Shown here: positions 29,308 through 38,812 of the stretch, one piece after another
Layout of the letters: each line of letters opens with the position of its first letter
Numbering within the stretch: the stretch's first letter is position 1
Source: Devosia sp.
GTDB lineage: Bacteria; Pseudomonadota; Alphaproteobacteria; Rhizobiales; Devosiaceae
Assembly: GCF_028290625.1 (NCBI RefSeq)
Contig: NZ_JAQGJM010000005.1
Coordinates: 1-47,148, forward strand
Direction: 5' to 3'
Length of the DNA stretch: 47,148 nucleotides
Position numbers and translations under genes: made by a program
Notes under the pieces: generated by a model
Told to the model about the DNA's origin: nothing
Seen by the model: the letters and a program-made list of their open reading frames with translations, nothing else
The model's database searches: none

Positions 29308-29970
29308 ATGCCAGAAGTGATTTTCAATGGCCCCGAGGGGCGTCTGGAAGGCCGTTACCAGCCCGGCAAGGAGCCCAATGCTCCGATCGCCATCGTGCTT
29401 CATCCCCACCCGCAATTCGGCGGGACGATGAATAACCAGATCGTCTACAACCTGTTCTACATGTTTGCCGAGCGCGGCTTTGCCGTGCTGCGGTTTAATT
29501 CGCGCGGCGTTGGCCGGTCTCAGGGCCTGTTCGATCATGGCATCGGTGAGCTGTCTGATGCGGCTTCCGCGCTCGATTGGCTGCAGACCATCAACCGCGA
29601 AAGCCGCGGCTGCTGGATCGCCGGCTTTTCGTTCGGCGCCTGGATCGGCATGCAGCTTCTGATGCGCCGGCCGGAAGTCGAGGGCTTCATCTCGGTGGCG
29701 CCGCCGGAAAATCTCTATGATTTCTCCTTCCTCGCCCCCTGCCCATCCTCGGGCCTGATCATTCATGGCGACAAGGACCGCGTGGCCCCGCCATCGGCGG
29801 TGCAGAAGCTGGTCGACAAGCTCAAGCTGCAAAAGGGCATCAATATCGAGCAGCAGGTCGTCGAAGGGGCCAACCACTTCTTCGAGGGCAAGATCGACGA
29901 CCTCACCGACCGCTCGGCCGAATATCTCGACCGCCGCCGGGCAGAGATCGCCGCCGGCGGCGGGCGCTAA
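29308..29970 (+). CDS. Alpha/beta hydrolase (serine hydrolase)
   Basis: This 220-residue cytosolic hydrolase has the oxyanion segment LHPHPQFGGTMNN, the nucleophile elbow GFSFGAW (Ser), the acid in HGDKDRVAPP and the catalytic His in EGANHFFEG. This pattern is typical of the small alpha/beta hydrolase family of unknown substrate common in proteobacteria. The ATG at 29308 is chosen because GGAAAAG is upstream and earlier frames lack homology-like sequence. It is transcribed divergently from the suf operon and its neighbour is tyrS, an arrangement seen in other Rhizobiales. The reaction is not known. Confidence 0.9.
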   Translation: MPEVIFNGPEGRLEGRYQPGKEPNAPIAIVLHPHPQFGGTMNNQIVYNLFYMFAERGFAVLRFNSRGVGRSQGLFDHGIGELSDAASALDWLQTINRESRGCWIAGFSFGAWIGMQLLMRRPEVEGFISVAPPENLYDFSFLAPCPSSGLIIHGDKDRVAPPSAVQKLVDKLKLQKGINIEQQVVEGANHFFEGKIDDLTDRSAEYLDRRRAEIAAGGGR

Positions 29971-30010
29971 CTAGAGAGCGTATTCACGCGATCGCTTTCA
30001 CCCCCACAGA

Positions 30011-30088
30011 GTCATTCCCGCGCAGCGGGAACCTCTGTTTTCTTCAGCGACCATCCGGAACGGAGGTTCCCGCCTACGCGGGAATGAC
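30011..30088. repeat. Compound palindromic repeat, family 4
   Basis: GTCATTCCCGC...GCGGGAACCTC on the left pairs with GAGGTTCCCGC...GCGGGAATGAC on the right. Each arm also forms its own CCCGC/GCGGG hairpin. It lies between the hydrolase and tyrS, 40 bases after the hydrolase stop. Confidence 0.85.
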
Positions 30089-30122
30089 CCGGCGGGTGGT
30101 CGGTATCTAGGGATCGCACCCA

Positions 30123-31373
30123 ATGACCAAATACAAATCCGACTTTCTCCGCGTGCTCGACGAGCGCGGCTTCATCCATCAGATTTCCGATCCCGAGGGG
30201 CTCGACGCCCTGGCATTGGCCGGGCCGATCACCGGCTATGTCGGCTATGACGCCACGGCGACGTCGATCCATATCGGCAATCTGATCACCGTGACCATGC
30301 TCTACTGGTTGCAGGAAACCGGCCACAAGGCGATTAGCCTGATGGGCGGCGGCACCTCGATGGTGGGCGATCCCTCGTTCCGCGACGACCAACGCCAACT
30401 GCTGACCGTCGAGAAGATCGCCACCAATATCGACTCTATCCAGCGCGTTTATGCCAACATCCTGAACTATGGCGGCTCCAACCCCGCCATCATGGTCAAC
30501 AATGCCGATTGGCTGCTCAAGCTCAACTATGTCGAATTCCTGCGCGACGTCGGCCGGCACTTTTCGGTCAACCGCATGCTGGGCTTCGACTCGGTCAAGC
30601 TGCGGCTGGACCGCGACCAGTCGCTGAGCTTTCTCGAATTCAACTACATGATCATGCAGGGCTACGACTTCGTCGAGCTCAACCGCCGCTATGGCACGGT
30701 GCTGCAGATGGGCGGCTCCGACCAGTGGGGCAATATCATCAACGGCGTCGATCTAAGCCATCGCATGGGCGGGCCGCAGCTCTATGCGCTGACCACGCCG
30801 CTGCTGACCAAATCTTCCGGTGAGAAGATGGGCAAGTCGGCGTCCGGCGCCGTCTGGCTCAATGGCGACCTCTTTTCGCCCTATGATTTCTGGCAGTATT
30901 TCCGCAATACCGAGGACGCCGATGTGGAACGGTTCCTCAAGGTCTTCACGCGGTTGCCATTATCGGAAATCGCCAGGTTGGCGGCCTTGGGTGGCTCGGA
31001 GTTGAACGAGGCCAAGAAGGTGTTGGCGACCGAGGTCACGGCAATCGTGCATGGCCGAGACGCTGCCATTCAGGCTGCATCGACCGCGGCGGCGACGTTC
31101 GAGACCGGATCGCTGGACCTGTCGCTGCCAACCGCCACGCTCAGCCATGCGGAACTGTCCAATGGCGTCGGCATCCTCGCGGCCCTGGTGCTGGCGGGTC
31201 TGGCCGGATCGAACGGCGAAGCGCGTCGTCACATCCAGTCTGGGGCCGTGCGTGTCAACGACGCCCTGATCGATGACGACAAGCTGAGCCTGGGCGACAA
31301 TGCGCTGCTGGCGGAAGGGGTGGTCAAGCTCTCCATCGGCAAGAAGCGCCACGCACTGATCAAGCCGGTTTAG
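30123..31373 (+). CDS. tyrS: Tyrosyl-tRNA synthetase
   Basis: TyrS charges tRNA-Tyr with tyrosine. The 416-residue class I synthetase has HIGN at 50-53 (the HIGH motif) and KMGKS at 235-239 (the KMSKS motif). A C-terminal S4-type RNA-binding domain ([14 protein letters not shown] region) ends in RHALIKPV. The tyrosine-binding region [20 protein letters not shown] is intact. The ATG at 30123 has a weak ribosome site. It overlaps by 4 bases the end of the convergent ParE-type toxin gene. Confidence 0.97.
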   Translation: MTKYKSDFLRVLDERGFIHQISDPEGLDALALAGPITGYVGYDATATSIHIGNLITVTMLYWLQETGHKAISLMGGGTSMVGDPSFRDDQRQLLTVEKIATNIDSIQRVYANILNYGGSNPAIMVNNADWLLKLNYVEFLRDVGRHFSVNRMLGFDSVKLRLDRDQSLSFLEFNYMIMQGYDFVELNRRYGTVLQMGGSDQWGNIINGVDLSHRMGGPQLYALTTPLLTKSSGEKMGKSASGAVWLNGDLFSPYDFWQYFRNTEDADVERFLKVFTRLPLSEIARLAALGGSELNEAKKVLATEVTAIVHGRDAAIQAASTAAATFETGSLDLSLPTATLSHAELSNGVGILAALVLAGLAGSNGEARRHIQSGAVRVNDALIDDDKLSLGDNALLAEGVVKLSIGKKRHALIKPV

Positions 31374-31690
31374 TCTTCGAAATCATCGGTCGTCGGGGCT
31401 GTCTGCCAGTCCTGGCCGCCGTAAACCACGCGAAGGATAATCACGCTTTCGGCGTTGATTGCGAATGCAATGGTTATGGATTGCATCAGGCCAATTGCTC
31501 TAACCCCGGGACCGATCTCGTCGCGGACTGTGCCTCGCTCACCGGCGAACTCGAAGGATCGAATTCGAGCTCGGATACGCTCAACGTAGGCGCTAGCGAA
31601 TTGACGTGAGACACGAAGGGCAAACCATCGCGCTATTTCCCGGATATCTTCGCGTGCGCGGCGCCGGTAGACGATCCGCCGCCTGCGCAT
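31370..31690 (-). CDS. parE: ParE-family toxin of a ParDE module
   Basis: This 106-residue basic protein begins [23 protein letters not shown], a ParE/RelE-superfamily N-terminus, and continues with [17 protein letters not shown] and the C-terminal [11 protein letters not shown]. ParE toxins poison DNA gyrase. Its ATG shares one base with the parD stop (TAATG), so translation is coupled. The C-terminus overlaps the end of tyrS by 4 bases on the opposite strand. The name parE here means the toxin, not topoisomerase IV subunit B encoded at 14939. Confidence 0.88.
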   Translation of the reverse strand: MRRRRIVYRRRAREDIREIARWFALRVSRQFASAYVERIRARIRSFEFAGERGTVRDEIGPGVRAIGLMQSITIAFAINAESVIILRVVYGGQDWQTAPTTDDFED

Positions 31691-31977
31691 TAAGAGGCTT
31701 TGCGCATGGCTTCATCAGCGTCGAGAGTGCGCTCGATATCGTCGAAGACTTCCTCTTCGGTCAACACATCATCGGGGTTGGCAAGCCAAGCGTCGTATTC
31801 CGGCGCAACTTCGTTCTTTAGCCATTTCTGCAGTTTGAGCTCGCGCTCCTGTAGTATTCGGATTCCCTCTCGAATGACCTCACTGCCAGACGCATAGCCG
31901 CCTGACGCAACCACGGTGTCGATATAGGTCGATTGCTGCTGGGTGAGACTGAATGTGCGCTTGCGCACTTTAGACAT
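31690..31977 (-). CDS. parD: ParD-family ribbon-helix-helix antitoxin
   Basis: This 95-residue protein begins MSKVRKRTFSLTQQQSTYID, followed by GGYASGSEVIREGIRILQERE, the ParD/CopG DNA-binding fold, with an acidic tail (DDIERTLDADEAM) that binds toxin. A very strong AGGAGG ribosome site lies 6-7 bases before the ATG at 31977; longer in-frame starts lack one. It is first in the pair and probably represses the operon through the dyad at 32013-32029. Confidence 0.9.
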   Translation of the reverse strand: MSKVRKRTFSLTQQQSTYIDTVVASGGYASGSEVIREGIRILQERELKLQKWLKNEVAPEYDAWLANPDDVLTEEEVFDDIERTLDADEAMRKAS

Positions 31978-32012
31978 AGCGGACCTCCTGAATGCCTGAA
32001 GTTTAGCATCAA

Positions 32013-32029
32013 GTATGCGATCTGCATAC
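32013..32029 (-). promoter_or_regulatory. Operator-like dyad of the ParDE module
   Basis: A perfect dyad has GTATGC and GCATAC arms separated by GATCT. It lies 36-52 bases before the parD start, as expected for antitoxin autorepression. It shares the half site GTATGCG with the dyad of the other toxin-antitoxin pair. Confidence 0.5.
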
Positions 32030-32032
32030 CGC

Positions 32033-35000
32033 CTACTCGGCCCGGGGCTGTTCCTTGGCGCGGAATTCAAACAGTTCCCGGAACGCGCCCGGTACTAGTG
32101 CCGACAGCGGGTTGATCTTGAATTCGGGTTTGTCGAGCGGGCCCTTGACCGCGAAGGTCACGCCAAGCAGTCCCTCGCCGTTGCGCCCGCCAAGCAAGGG
32201 GCCGAACAGCGGAATTTTCTGGAAGGCGCTGTTGAGGCCGAACAGGGGCACATAGGTGCCGGTCAGGTCGTATTGGCGTTGATCGGTGTAAATGAAGCCG
32301 CGCATGGTGCCGCCGACTGTGGCCCCGCTCAGGATGGCGTCGGTGACTTCGACCCGGTCGGAGCGGCGCACGAAGGTGACGACGCCGCCGTCGAAATCCA
32401 GCCGGTTCTGCTTGGCGATGATAGCGCGGGAGTCGGCGTGGTTGCCCAGGATTTCGGCGACATTAGCTTCGTCGACGATGGAGAAATTGCGCAACTGGAG
32501 CTGGCCGACCTCCGCCTTCTGTTCGGCATTGGTGGTCAGCACCAGGCTGCCATCGCCACCGGCCAGTTGGGAATAGACTCCGAGCAGCCGCAGGATGGTG
32601 CCGGCGTCGCTGAAGGCCACGGTGAGCGTCCGCCCGTCCGGAGCCGGATTGGTGGTCACCGACACGGCGTTGTTATCGCCGAATTGCGCGGTCATGTTGG
32701 CCCGGCGCATGTCGGTGCCGTGCAGGGTCATGTCCAGCGCCAGGTTGAAGGCTGTGGTGGCGTAATAGCCCAGTGCTCGATCCAGATGGATGTTGAGCGT
32801 CAGCGTCTGGGTGAACTGCGTCGCCTGCACGCCGCCTGAGCCCTCCCCGAGGCCGAAGAAGCGCTTGAGCATCGGCTTGAGGTCGAGTTGCGCGCCGGTC
32901 AGGTTGAGGGCGTAACCGCCATCGATCGGCGCCAGCTTAAGCTGGGCGCTGTCGCCCTCGCTCAGGCCGAATTGAGTGAATTCGGCCGATTGCAGGCCTT
33001 TTTCCGTATCGAATTTCAGACCACCCGCAAGATGCACCGTGCCGAAAGCAAGGTCGATGTCGCTGAGCTCGGTGAGTTTGTCCTTCTGCCGGATCGTCGC
33101 CACCAGGCTCCCCGCAACGCCGGCCGCCTTGGTGATGCCGATGTCCTTGATGGTGAGCGCGGCATCCTTGAGGTCGATGGCCATCTGGATCGAGCCGTCC
33201 GCCTTGGGTTCGGCGACGAAACGCAATTTTCCGGTCAGGAACTCCGAAGCGTCGAACCCCATCGCCGCCAGGTCCTTGGCTTCAATGGTCGATCCCAGGC
33301 GGAATATTGGCGCCGTGGCGGGGGTGCCGGCGATTTCGACATCGGCCGCCATGCCGTCGATATTGGCGGTGCCGGCGACGCGATAGCCGTCTTGCGAGGC
33401 GCTGAACGACAGCTGCCCATCGCCGATCTTGCGGTCCTGGATCGGCTGGCTACTGGCGAAATCCTTCACCGCGCCGTTGAGCACATAGTCGAAGCCCAGT
33501 TCGCGACCACTCTTGGCATTGGGCAGCTTGATAGTGGCGACCAGCCCGACATTGACCGAGCCGGTGATCGAGGCCAGGTCTATCGGCAATTTCGCATTGG
33601 CGACCACGTCCGGTTGCTGGCTCTTGGCCAGCGCCAGCAGCGATGGGATCGATCCGCTGATGTCCCCGGAAATCTCCGCAATACCCTGGGAGGGATCGGA
33701 ATTGTCCATGATCAGGGCCGGATTGGTGACCGTGATGATGCCGTTGCCGCTATCGACGGCGCCGCCACCGGCCGAAATGGTTAGGTCGCTGTCGCGCACC
33801 TGCAGCTTGGTTTCCCCGTCAATGGCAATCGGCGCCATTTCGGCCGTTGGCTTGACCATGACGCCGGTGCCGACCATGTCGATGACCATGGAGTCCTTGG
33901 GGATCGGCTTTTCCTCTCCGCCCATCGCCATGGCGCCCACCGGAAATTTGAACCGCAGAGTGGCATTTTCGACCGTGCCATCGGTGACGTTGGCGACGAA
34001 CCAGTCGCGGCTTTCGCCCCCCATCAGATAGGGCCACAGCCGCTTGAGGTCATCGGCGCTGACGCCCCCGCCGGCAATGGTCATGTCCAGCCCCAAGCCG
34101 GCCTGCAACATGTCGATGCGGCCGGTGCTTTCGACGTGGCCCGCCCCCTTGGTGGCCAGCAACCGATCGATGCCGAGAGCGCCATAGAGGGGCGCGGACC
34201 AGCCGGAAAATTCCACCGTGTCGAAGGGCTTGGCGGGTGCGGCCATGTCGTTGGGATGGATGAAGACGTCGTGCATGGTCATCGACATGCCGATGGTCGG
34301 GCCGAAATTGGGGTCCAGTCCCATGGCAAAAATGCCCGAGATATGGGCCGAACTCTGCCCGATCTGCAGGGCTGCATCCGCCAGCTTGAACTGACCCTCG
34401 GCGGGCGACCAGGAGATGTCCATGATCGAGGTGGCGATGGGGAAATAGCTGTCCTGCAGGCGCAGGTCGAGCCCGGTCATGTCCACCTTGAAGGCGCCAT
34501 CGACCAGCTTTCCGGTATTGGGCGCGAAGCTGACGTCGATGGACAGTGCTCCCGCGCCACGGATGGCGGCCACGCTTTGCGCATCGTCGATAAAGGGCAG
34601 GAAGGAGGCAAAATCGATATTGGTGATATCGGCTTCAAGCCGGGCGCCCCCAGCATCGTCCACCGTGCGCGACAGGCTGCCGACCATGGTCTTGCCGCCC
34701 AGCGTCGCGGAGAAAGTGCCGCCGGTGCTGCGCCTATCGGCGGATGGCGCGATTTCGAGGTCAATCTTTTCGAAGCGCCGGAACAGGCCATAAACCGCGT
34801 CGTTCATGTCGATGGTGCCGTCGCGGATCACCAGCTTGGAGAAGCGGCCCTGCGTCGCCTGGGCGACGATATCAGCGATGCCCTGCTCGCTGGCTTCCAG
34901 GTTGTAGATCAGCCAGTCATTGTCCGAGCGCAGCGCCATCGAGGAGGCCTCGCCGCCCTGCTCGCGCAGGTCGATGCCGGTCGAGGAGATGCCAACCGTC

Positions 35001-35527
35001 GGGAATGCGTCCTGCCCCTCCATCACCCGCACGGTTGGCGGGCCGCCCTTGGGATCGTCGACCATTTCGAAACTGGTGACGCGCGGCCCGAACAGGTCCT
35101 GCACGATCTGGATATGCGGCTTGACGATGGTGATGGTGGCGCCGGGCTGGCCGAACAGCGCGCGGACCGGCGAGAACCCGATCTCCAGCGCGGCCATTTC
35201 CACCCTGGCGCCGGTCTTGGTATCGGTCAGCACCACGGGCGAGAAATGGATGACCGGCCAGACGCCGCCCTCCAGCGCAAGCGCCATTTCGCCCAGTTGC
35301 AGCTTGCTGGTGGGTGGCATTGCCGATTGGGCGACGGCTTGCGCGGCATCGCTGCCGAAGGGTAGCCTTATGGGGGTGAACAGCAGCGTGATGTAAATCA
35401 GGATCAGGATGGTGGCCGGAATGCCGAGAGCCCAGACCAGTATTTTGGCGGCATGACGCGCCGGCGGCCGCTTGCGCTGCGCAGAAGGTGGAGTCTGCGC
35501 TGCTGCGGGAGTGGTTGACGCGCTCAC
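32033..35527 (-). CDS. Large AsmA/YhdP-like envelope protein (DUF3971, AsmA-like C-terminal domain)
   Basis: This is a protein of about 1164 residues with a short basic cytoplasmic N-terminus (SAQRKRPPARHAAKILVW), a single membrane anchor (GIPATILILIYITLLF) and a very long periplasmic beta-rich part. The C-terminal region (GFIYTDQRQYDLTGTYVPLFGLNS, FGPLLGGRNGEGLLGVTF) is the AsmA-like C-terminal domain. In E. coli, YhdP and TamB of this superfamily bridge inner and outer membranes and help phospholipid transport. The GTG at 35527 gives a plausible N-terminus; the open frame extends to a GTG at 35632, and the start is uncertain. The peroxiredoxin gene is divergent. No neighbours point to a pathway. 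Confidence 0.85.
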   Translation of the reverse strand: MSASTTPAAAQTPPSAQRKRPPARHAAKILVWALGIPATILILIYITLLFTPIRLPFGSDAAQAVAQSAMPPTSKLQLGEMALALEGGVWPVIHFSPVVLTDTKTGARVEMAALEIGFSPVRALFGQPGATITIVKPHIQIVQDLFGPRVTSFEMVDDPKGGPPTVRVMEGQDAFPTVGISSTGIDLREQGGEASSMALRSDNDWLIYNLEASEQGIADIVAQATQGRFSKLVIRDGTIDMNDAVYGLFRRFEKIDLEIAPSADRRSTGGTFSATLGGKTMVGSLSRTVDDAGGARLEADITNIDFASFLPFIDDAQSVAAIRGAGALSIDVSFAPNTGKLVDGAFKVDMTGLDLRLQDSYFPIATSIMDISWSPAEGQFKLADAALQIGQSSAHISGIFAMGLDPNFGPTIGMSMTMHDVFIHPNDMAAPAKPFDTVEFSGWSAPLYGALGIDRLLATKGAGHVESTGRIDMLQAGLGLDMTIAGGGVSADDLKRLWPYLMGGESRDWFVANVTDGTVENATLRFKFPVGAMAMGGEEKPIPKDSMVIDMVGTGVMVKPTAEMAPIAIDGETKLQVRDSDLTISAGGGAVDSGNGIITVTNPALIMDNSDPSQGIAEISGDISGSIPSLLALAKSQQPDVVANAKLPIDLASITGSVNVGLVATIKLPNAKSGRELGFDYVLNGAVKDFASSQPIQDRKIGDGQLSFSASQDGYRVAGTANIDGMAADVEIAGTPATAPIFRLGSTIEAKDLAAMGFDASEFLTGKLRFVAEPKADGSIQMAIDLKDAALTIKDIGITKAAGVAGSLVATIRQKDKLTELSDIDLAFGTVHLAGGLKFDTEKGLQSAEFTQFGLSEGDSAQLKLAPIDGGYALNLTGAQLDLKPMLKRFFGLGEGSGGVQATQFTQTLTLNIHLDRALGYYATTAFNLALDMTLHGTDMRRANMTAQFGDNNAVSVTTNPAPDGRTLTVAFSDAGTILRLLGVYSQLAGGDGSLVLTTNAEQKAEVGQLQLRNFSIVDEANVAEILGNHADSRAIIAKQNRLDFDGGVVTFVRRSDRVEVTDAILSGATVGGTMRGFIYTDQRQYDLTGTYVPLFGLNSAFQKIPLFGPLLGGRNGEGLLGVTFAVKGPLDKPEFKINPLSALVPGAFRELFEFRAKEQPRAE

Positions 35528-35672
35528 TTGCTTCCAGATCGGGCGATGGCCGGTATCTCCTGGCAACCCGAGAATCAACCGCACAGCGCGGTCTCTTGCC
35601 CAATGATACCGGCTGGAATATGGCACCGACACCCCGATTTCACTCGGGCGCTATTTGTGAGGGGACAATTGC

Positions 35673-36176
35673 ATGAGTATCGCGCTGGAAGGTGACTTCG
35701 CTCCCGATTTTAGCCTCCCGTTGGACGATGGGACTAGTTTCACACTGTCAGATCATCGTGGCCATAGACTGGTACTGTATTTCTATCCCGAAGACGATTC
35801 TGGCGGTTGCGTGAATGAAAACCAGGAATTCTCCGCGCTCAGCACGGAGTTTGCCCAGCGCGGGGCCACTCTGGTCGGCATTTCGCCCAATGACCTCGAG
35901 TCACATCGCAAGTTTCGCGCCAAGTATGGCCTTGTCGTTCCTTTGATTGCGGATACCGATCGGGTGGCCATCGAGGCATTTGGGCTCTGGCAGCTCAAGA
36001 AGCTCTACGGACGCGAGTTCATGGGCCTGATCCGGACCTCGTTCATCATCGATACCGATGGCCGCATTGCGCGCACGATCCGAGCCACCCGCATCATCGG
36101 CCACGCCCAGAAGATGTTGGAGGCGCTGGATGAGCTCGATGCGCCAAAACCGGCCAAGAAGGGCAAAAAGGGCTAG
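35673..36176 (+). CDS. Peroxiredoxin, Bcp/AhpC-TSA family (one-Cys)
   Basis: This 167-residue thioredoxin-fold peroxiredoxin reduces peroxides through a single cysteine. The active-site segment is YFYPEDDSGGC, with the peroxidatic Cys46. The usual Thr of the PxxxTxxC motif is Ser here. No cysteine occurs five residues later or anywhere else in the protein, so the resolving thiol must come from another molecule (1-Cys type). A basic Lys-rich C-terminus (KPAKKGKKG) is unusual and might bind nucleic acid. It is divergent from the AsmA-like gene and only 71 bases from the M23 gene, which could be co-transcribed. Confidence 0.88.
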   Translation: MSIALEGDFAPDFSLPLDDGTSFTLSDHRGHRLVLYFYPEDDSGGCVNENQEFSALSTEFAQRGATLVGISPNDLESHRKFRAKYGLVVPLIADTDRVAIEAFGLWQLKKLYGREFMGLIRTSFIIDTDGRIARTIRATRIIGHAQKMLEALDELDAPKPAKKGKKG

Positions 36177-36247
36177 GCTTGGCGCTTTGTTAACCACACT
36201 TGCTCATACTTTGCTGACCATAGTTGTGGTCTCGCGGAGTGTGTTGC

Positions 36248-37399
36248 GTGCGTCATCAGCCCAGTTTTGCCCGCGGCACCGCCCCCGCCACGCCGCCCAA
36301 GTCCCCTGGCATCCGCCCTGCTCTGTTTTACGGCATGTTCGCGGTCCTGCTGACCGGCAACGCGTTGACGGCGACCGCCTTCCTGCTCGCGCCCGATATT
36401 TCCCGGCTCTACAATGGCCAGACCGAGCAGGTCGTCGAGGCGTATGAAGATCGCGTCGCGCAGTTGCGGGTCGAGGTGGACCGGCTGCATTCGCGCAGTT
36501 TCGCCCAGACCGGCGATATCAATTTGCAATTGCAGGAGCTGTCGCAACAGCAGGAAGTGCTGACCGAGCAGCACCAACTGGTGCAGGTGCTGGTCGACAA
36601 GGCCGGCGAGTTGGGGATCGATACCGCTACCCTGCCCGCTGAGAAGCCCAGCGGCGATGCGGCCGATGCCGGCCCGGTGCTGCCGAGCGGTAATCCCGAT
36701 ATCGATGCGACCGCGCAGGCGCTCGACCGGATGATGGGTGAAACCCAGACCGCCATGACGGCCATTGCCGATGCCGCGACCCAGCGGACGCAGGGTATTG
36801 TCTCCGAGCTATCGGGCATTGGCATCAACGTTGCCCTGCCTGACGGCGATCTCGACGGCGTGGGCGGCCCCCTGCTGCCGCCCCAGGCCGGCGAGCCCGA
36901 CTCCCCGATGGTGGAGGATGCCAATGCGGTGATGTCGGCACTGGTGCGCTACAAGGCGGCGCGTGACAGCATCGCCTCGGCGCCAGTGCACATGCCCCTG
37001 ACCGGCCAGTATCGCCAGAGCTCGGGTTTCGGCAACCGGACCGATCCGTTCAGTGGTGGGCGAGCCTTCCATGCCGGGCTGGATTTTGCGGCCCCGAGTG
37101 GCTCGATCGTGTCGGCGGCGGCGGATGGCACGGTGACCTTTGTGGGCACCATGTCGGGCTATGGCAACGCGGTTGAGATCACCCATGCCAATGGGCTGGT
37201 GACGCGCTATGGCCACCTCTCGGCATTCCTGTCCGAGGTCGGCCAGGTCGTCCATACCGGCACGCCGATCGCCAAGGTCGGCTCCACGGGCCGCTCGACG
37301 GGTCCGCACCTGCATTTCGAAGTGCGCCGCAACAATGCGGCGATCGATCCAGCCAATTTCCTCAAGGCTGGCAAGCGCCTGTCGGCCCTGCTGGGTTAG
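36248..37399 (+). CDS. M23-family (LytM) peptidase, membrane-anchored
   Basis: This 383-residue peptidoglycan endopeptidase homologue has a transmembrane segment near residues 24-46 (FYGMFAVLLTGNALTATAFLL), a coiled-coil region (QVVEAYEDRVAQLRVEVDRL... with LQLQELSQQQEV) and a C-terminal LytM domain. Metal ligands are visible as HAGLDF (the HxxxD motif), a His in VTRYGHL and HLHFE. All are present, so it may be an active endopeptidase rather than an EnvC/NlpD-like activator. The GTG at 36248 is supported by GGAG 8 bases upstream. It ends close to palindromic repeat copy C. The substrate bond is not determined by the sequence. Confidence 0.9.
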   Translation: MRHQPSFARGTAPATPPKSPGIRPALFYGMFAVLLTGNALTATAFLLAPDISRLYNGQTEQVVEAYEDRVAQLRVEVDRLHSRSFAQTGDINLQLQELSQQQEVLTEQHQLVQVLVDKAGELGIDTATLPAEKPSGDAADAGPVLPSGNPDIDATAQALDRMMGETQTAMTAIADAATQRTQGIVSELSGIGINVALPDGDLDGVGGPLLPPQAGEPDSPMVEDANAVMSALVRYKAARDSIASAPVHMPLTGQYRQSSGFGNRTDPFSGGRAFHAGLDFAAPSGSIVSAAADGTVTFVGTMSGYGNAVEITHANGLVTRYGHLSAFLSEVGQVVHTGTPIAKVGSTGRSTGPHLHFEVRRNNAAIDPANFLKAGKRLSALLG

Positions 37400-37411
37400 C
37401 AAGGCATCGTT

Positions 37412-37549
37412 CTTCTCACCTCGCCCCTCCGGGGAGAGGTCGACCCTCTTGGGTCGGGTGAGGGGCCTTTACTGGGTGAGGAGCCCGTGGAAGGCCCCCT
37501 CACCCGTCGCTGCGCGCCGACCTCTCCCCGGAGGGGCGAAGTGAGGAAG
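37412..37549. repeat. Compound palindromic repeat, family 1, copy C
   Basis: Same design and loop orientation as copy A. In this copy the inner hairpin of both arms reads CGCCCCTCCGGGGAGAGG, so the two arms match each other exactly but differ from the other copies. It fills the space between the convergent ends of the M23 gene and prfB, stopping 2 bases short of the prfB stop codon. Confidence 0.9.
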
Positions 37550-37551
37550 CG

Positions 37552-38674
37552 CTACTCGCTGACCACGTCCGTCGCCACGCCGACGCGCTGTGCCAGCGCC
37601 GCCTGCATGAACTGATCGACATCGCCATCCAGCACTGCGGCTGGCTGGCTGCTTTCGATGCCGGTGCGCAGGTCCTTGACCATCTGGTAGGGCTGCAGCA
37701 CGTAGGAGCGGATCTGGTGGCCCCAGCCGATATCGGTCTTGCTGGCAGCCTGGGCGTTTGCCGCCTCTTCGCGCTTCTGCAACTCGGCCTCGTAGAGGCG
37801 CGATTTCAGCATGGCCATGGCCGTGGCACGGTTCTTGTGCTGGCTGCGCTCCTGCTGGCACGCCACGATAATGCCGGATGGAACGTGGGTGATGCGGATC
37901 GCGGAGTCCGTGGTGTTGACGTGCTGTCCGCCGGCGCCGGAGGCGCGATAGGTGTCGACCTTGAGGTCGGCGTCGCGGATTTCGATGTCGATGGAATCGT
38001 CGACCACCGGATAGACCCAGCAGCTGGAAAAGCTGGTGTGACGCCGCGCAGCCGAGTCATAGGGGCTGATGCGGACCAGGCGGTGCACGCCGCTTTCGGT
38101 CTTGAGCCAGCCATAGGCATTATGGCCGGAGACTTTGATGGTCGCCGATTTGATGCCGGCTTCTTCGCCGTCATGCATTTCGAGCACTTCCACCTTCATC
38201 TTCCGCCGTTCCGCCCAGCGCGTATACATGCGCAGCAGCATATTGGCCCAATCCTGGCTCTCGGTGCCGCCGGCGCCGGAATGGATTTCGACATAGCAGT
38301 CGTTGGCGTCGACTTCGCCCGATAGCAGCGTCTCGATCTGGGCTAGGCGGGCCTCGGTGCGCAGGTCGAACAGCGCTTGCTCAGCGTCCTTGATGATGTC
38401 GGCGTCGCCATCGGCCTCGCCGAGTTCTATCAGCTCGCTATTATCGGCAATCCCGGCCTCGAACTTGAGCACGTTGTGGACGGCGACCTGCAGCTCGTCG
38501 CGCTCGCGCATCTTTTCACGCGCCTTTTCGGCGTCGTTCCAGAAGTCAGGGGATTCGGTTTCGGCGTTCAGTGCGTCGAGGCGAAGCTGGGCAGTATCCC
38601 AGTCAAAGATGCCTCCTCAGCAGGGTCAACACCTGCTGGATTTCAGTGACGGTCTTTTCGATTTCCATCCGCAT
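37552..38674 (-). CDS. prfB: Peptide chain release factor 2, with programmed +1 frameshift
   Basis: RF2 reads UAA and UGA and triggers release of the finished protein. Its own first 23 codons (start ATG 38674, AAGGA site 8 bases upstream) end at an in-frame UGA at 38605-38603. The frameshift signal is textbook: AGGAGG at 38617-38612, a 3-base gap, then CUU-UGA-C. Slippage by one base after CUU lets translation continue to 37552, giving 373 residues. The catalytic GGQ is at 248-250, and the codon-recognition tripeptide is SPY at 203-205 where the E. coli protein has SPF. The gene follows the region of mrcA in a Rhizobiales-like order and converges with the M23 gene. Confidence 0.95.
38603..38617 (-). 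promoter_or_regulatory. prfB: prfB programmed +1 frameshift site
   Basis: An internal Shine-Dalgarno (AGGAGG) is placed exactly 3 bases before CUU, which is followed by the in-frame stop UGA and C. Low RF2 gives slow termination and frameshifting into the full product, so the protein regulates its own synthesis. Confidence 0.95.
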
Positions 38675-38812
38675 TGTAACAGTCCTTCGTCGTTGTGCCT
38701 CATGTAGACGAGGTGCGGGTCCGTATCAACCTTTCGGTTTAGCCGCGGCTATCTTGCCAAAGCGTCGACCGGGGTAGACGCTCCCGTCTCCGCGTTGAGG
38801 ACGGAGGGAGAG

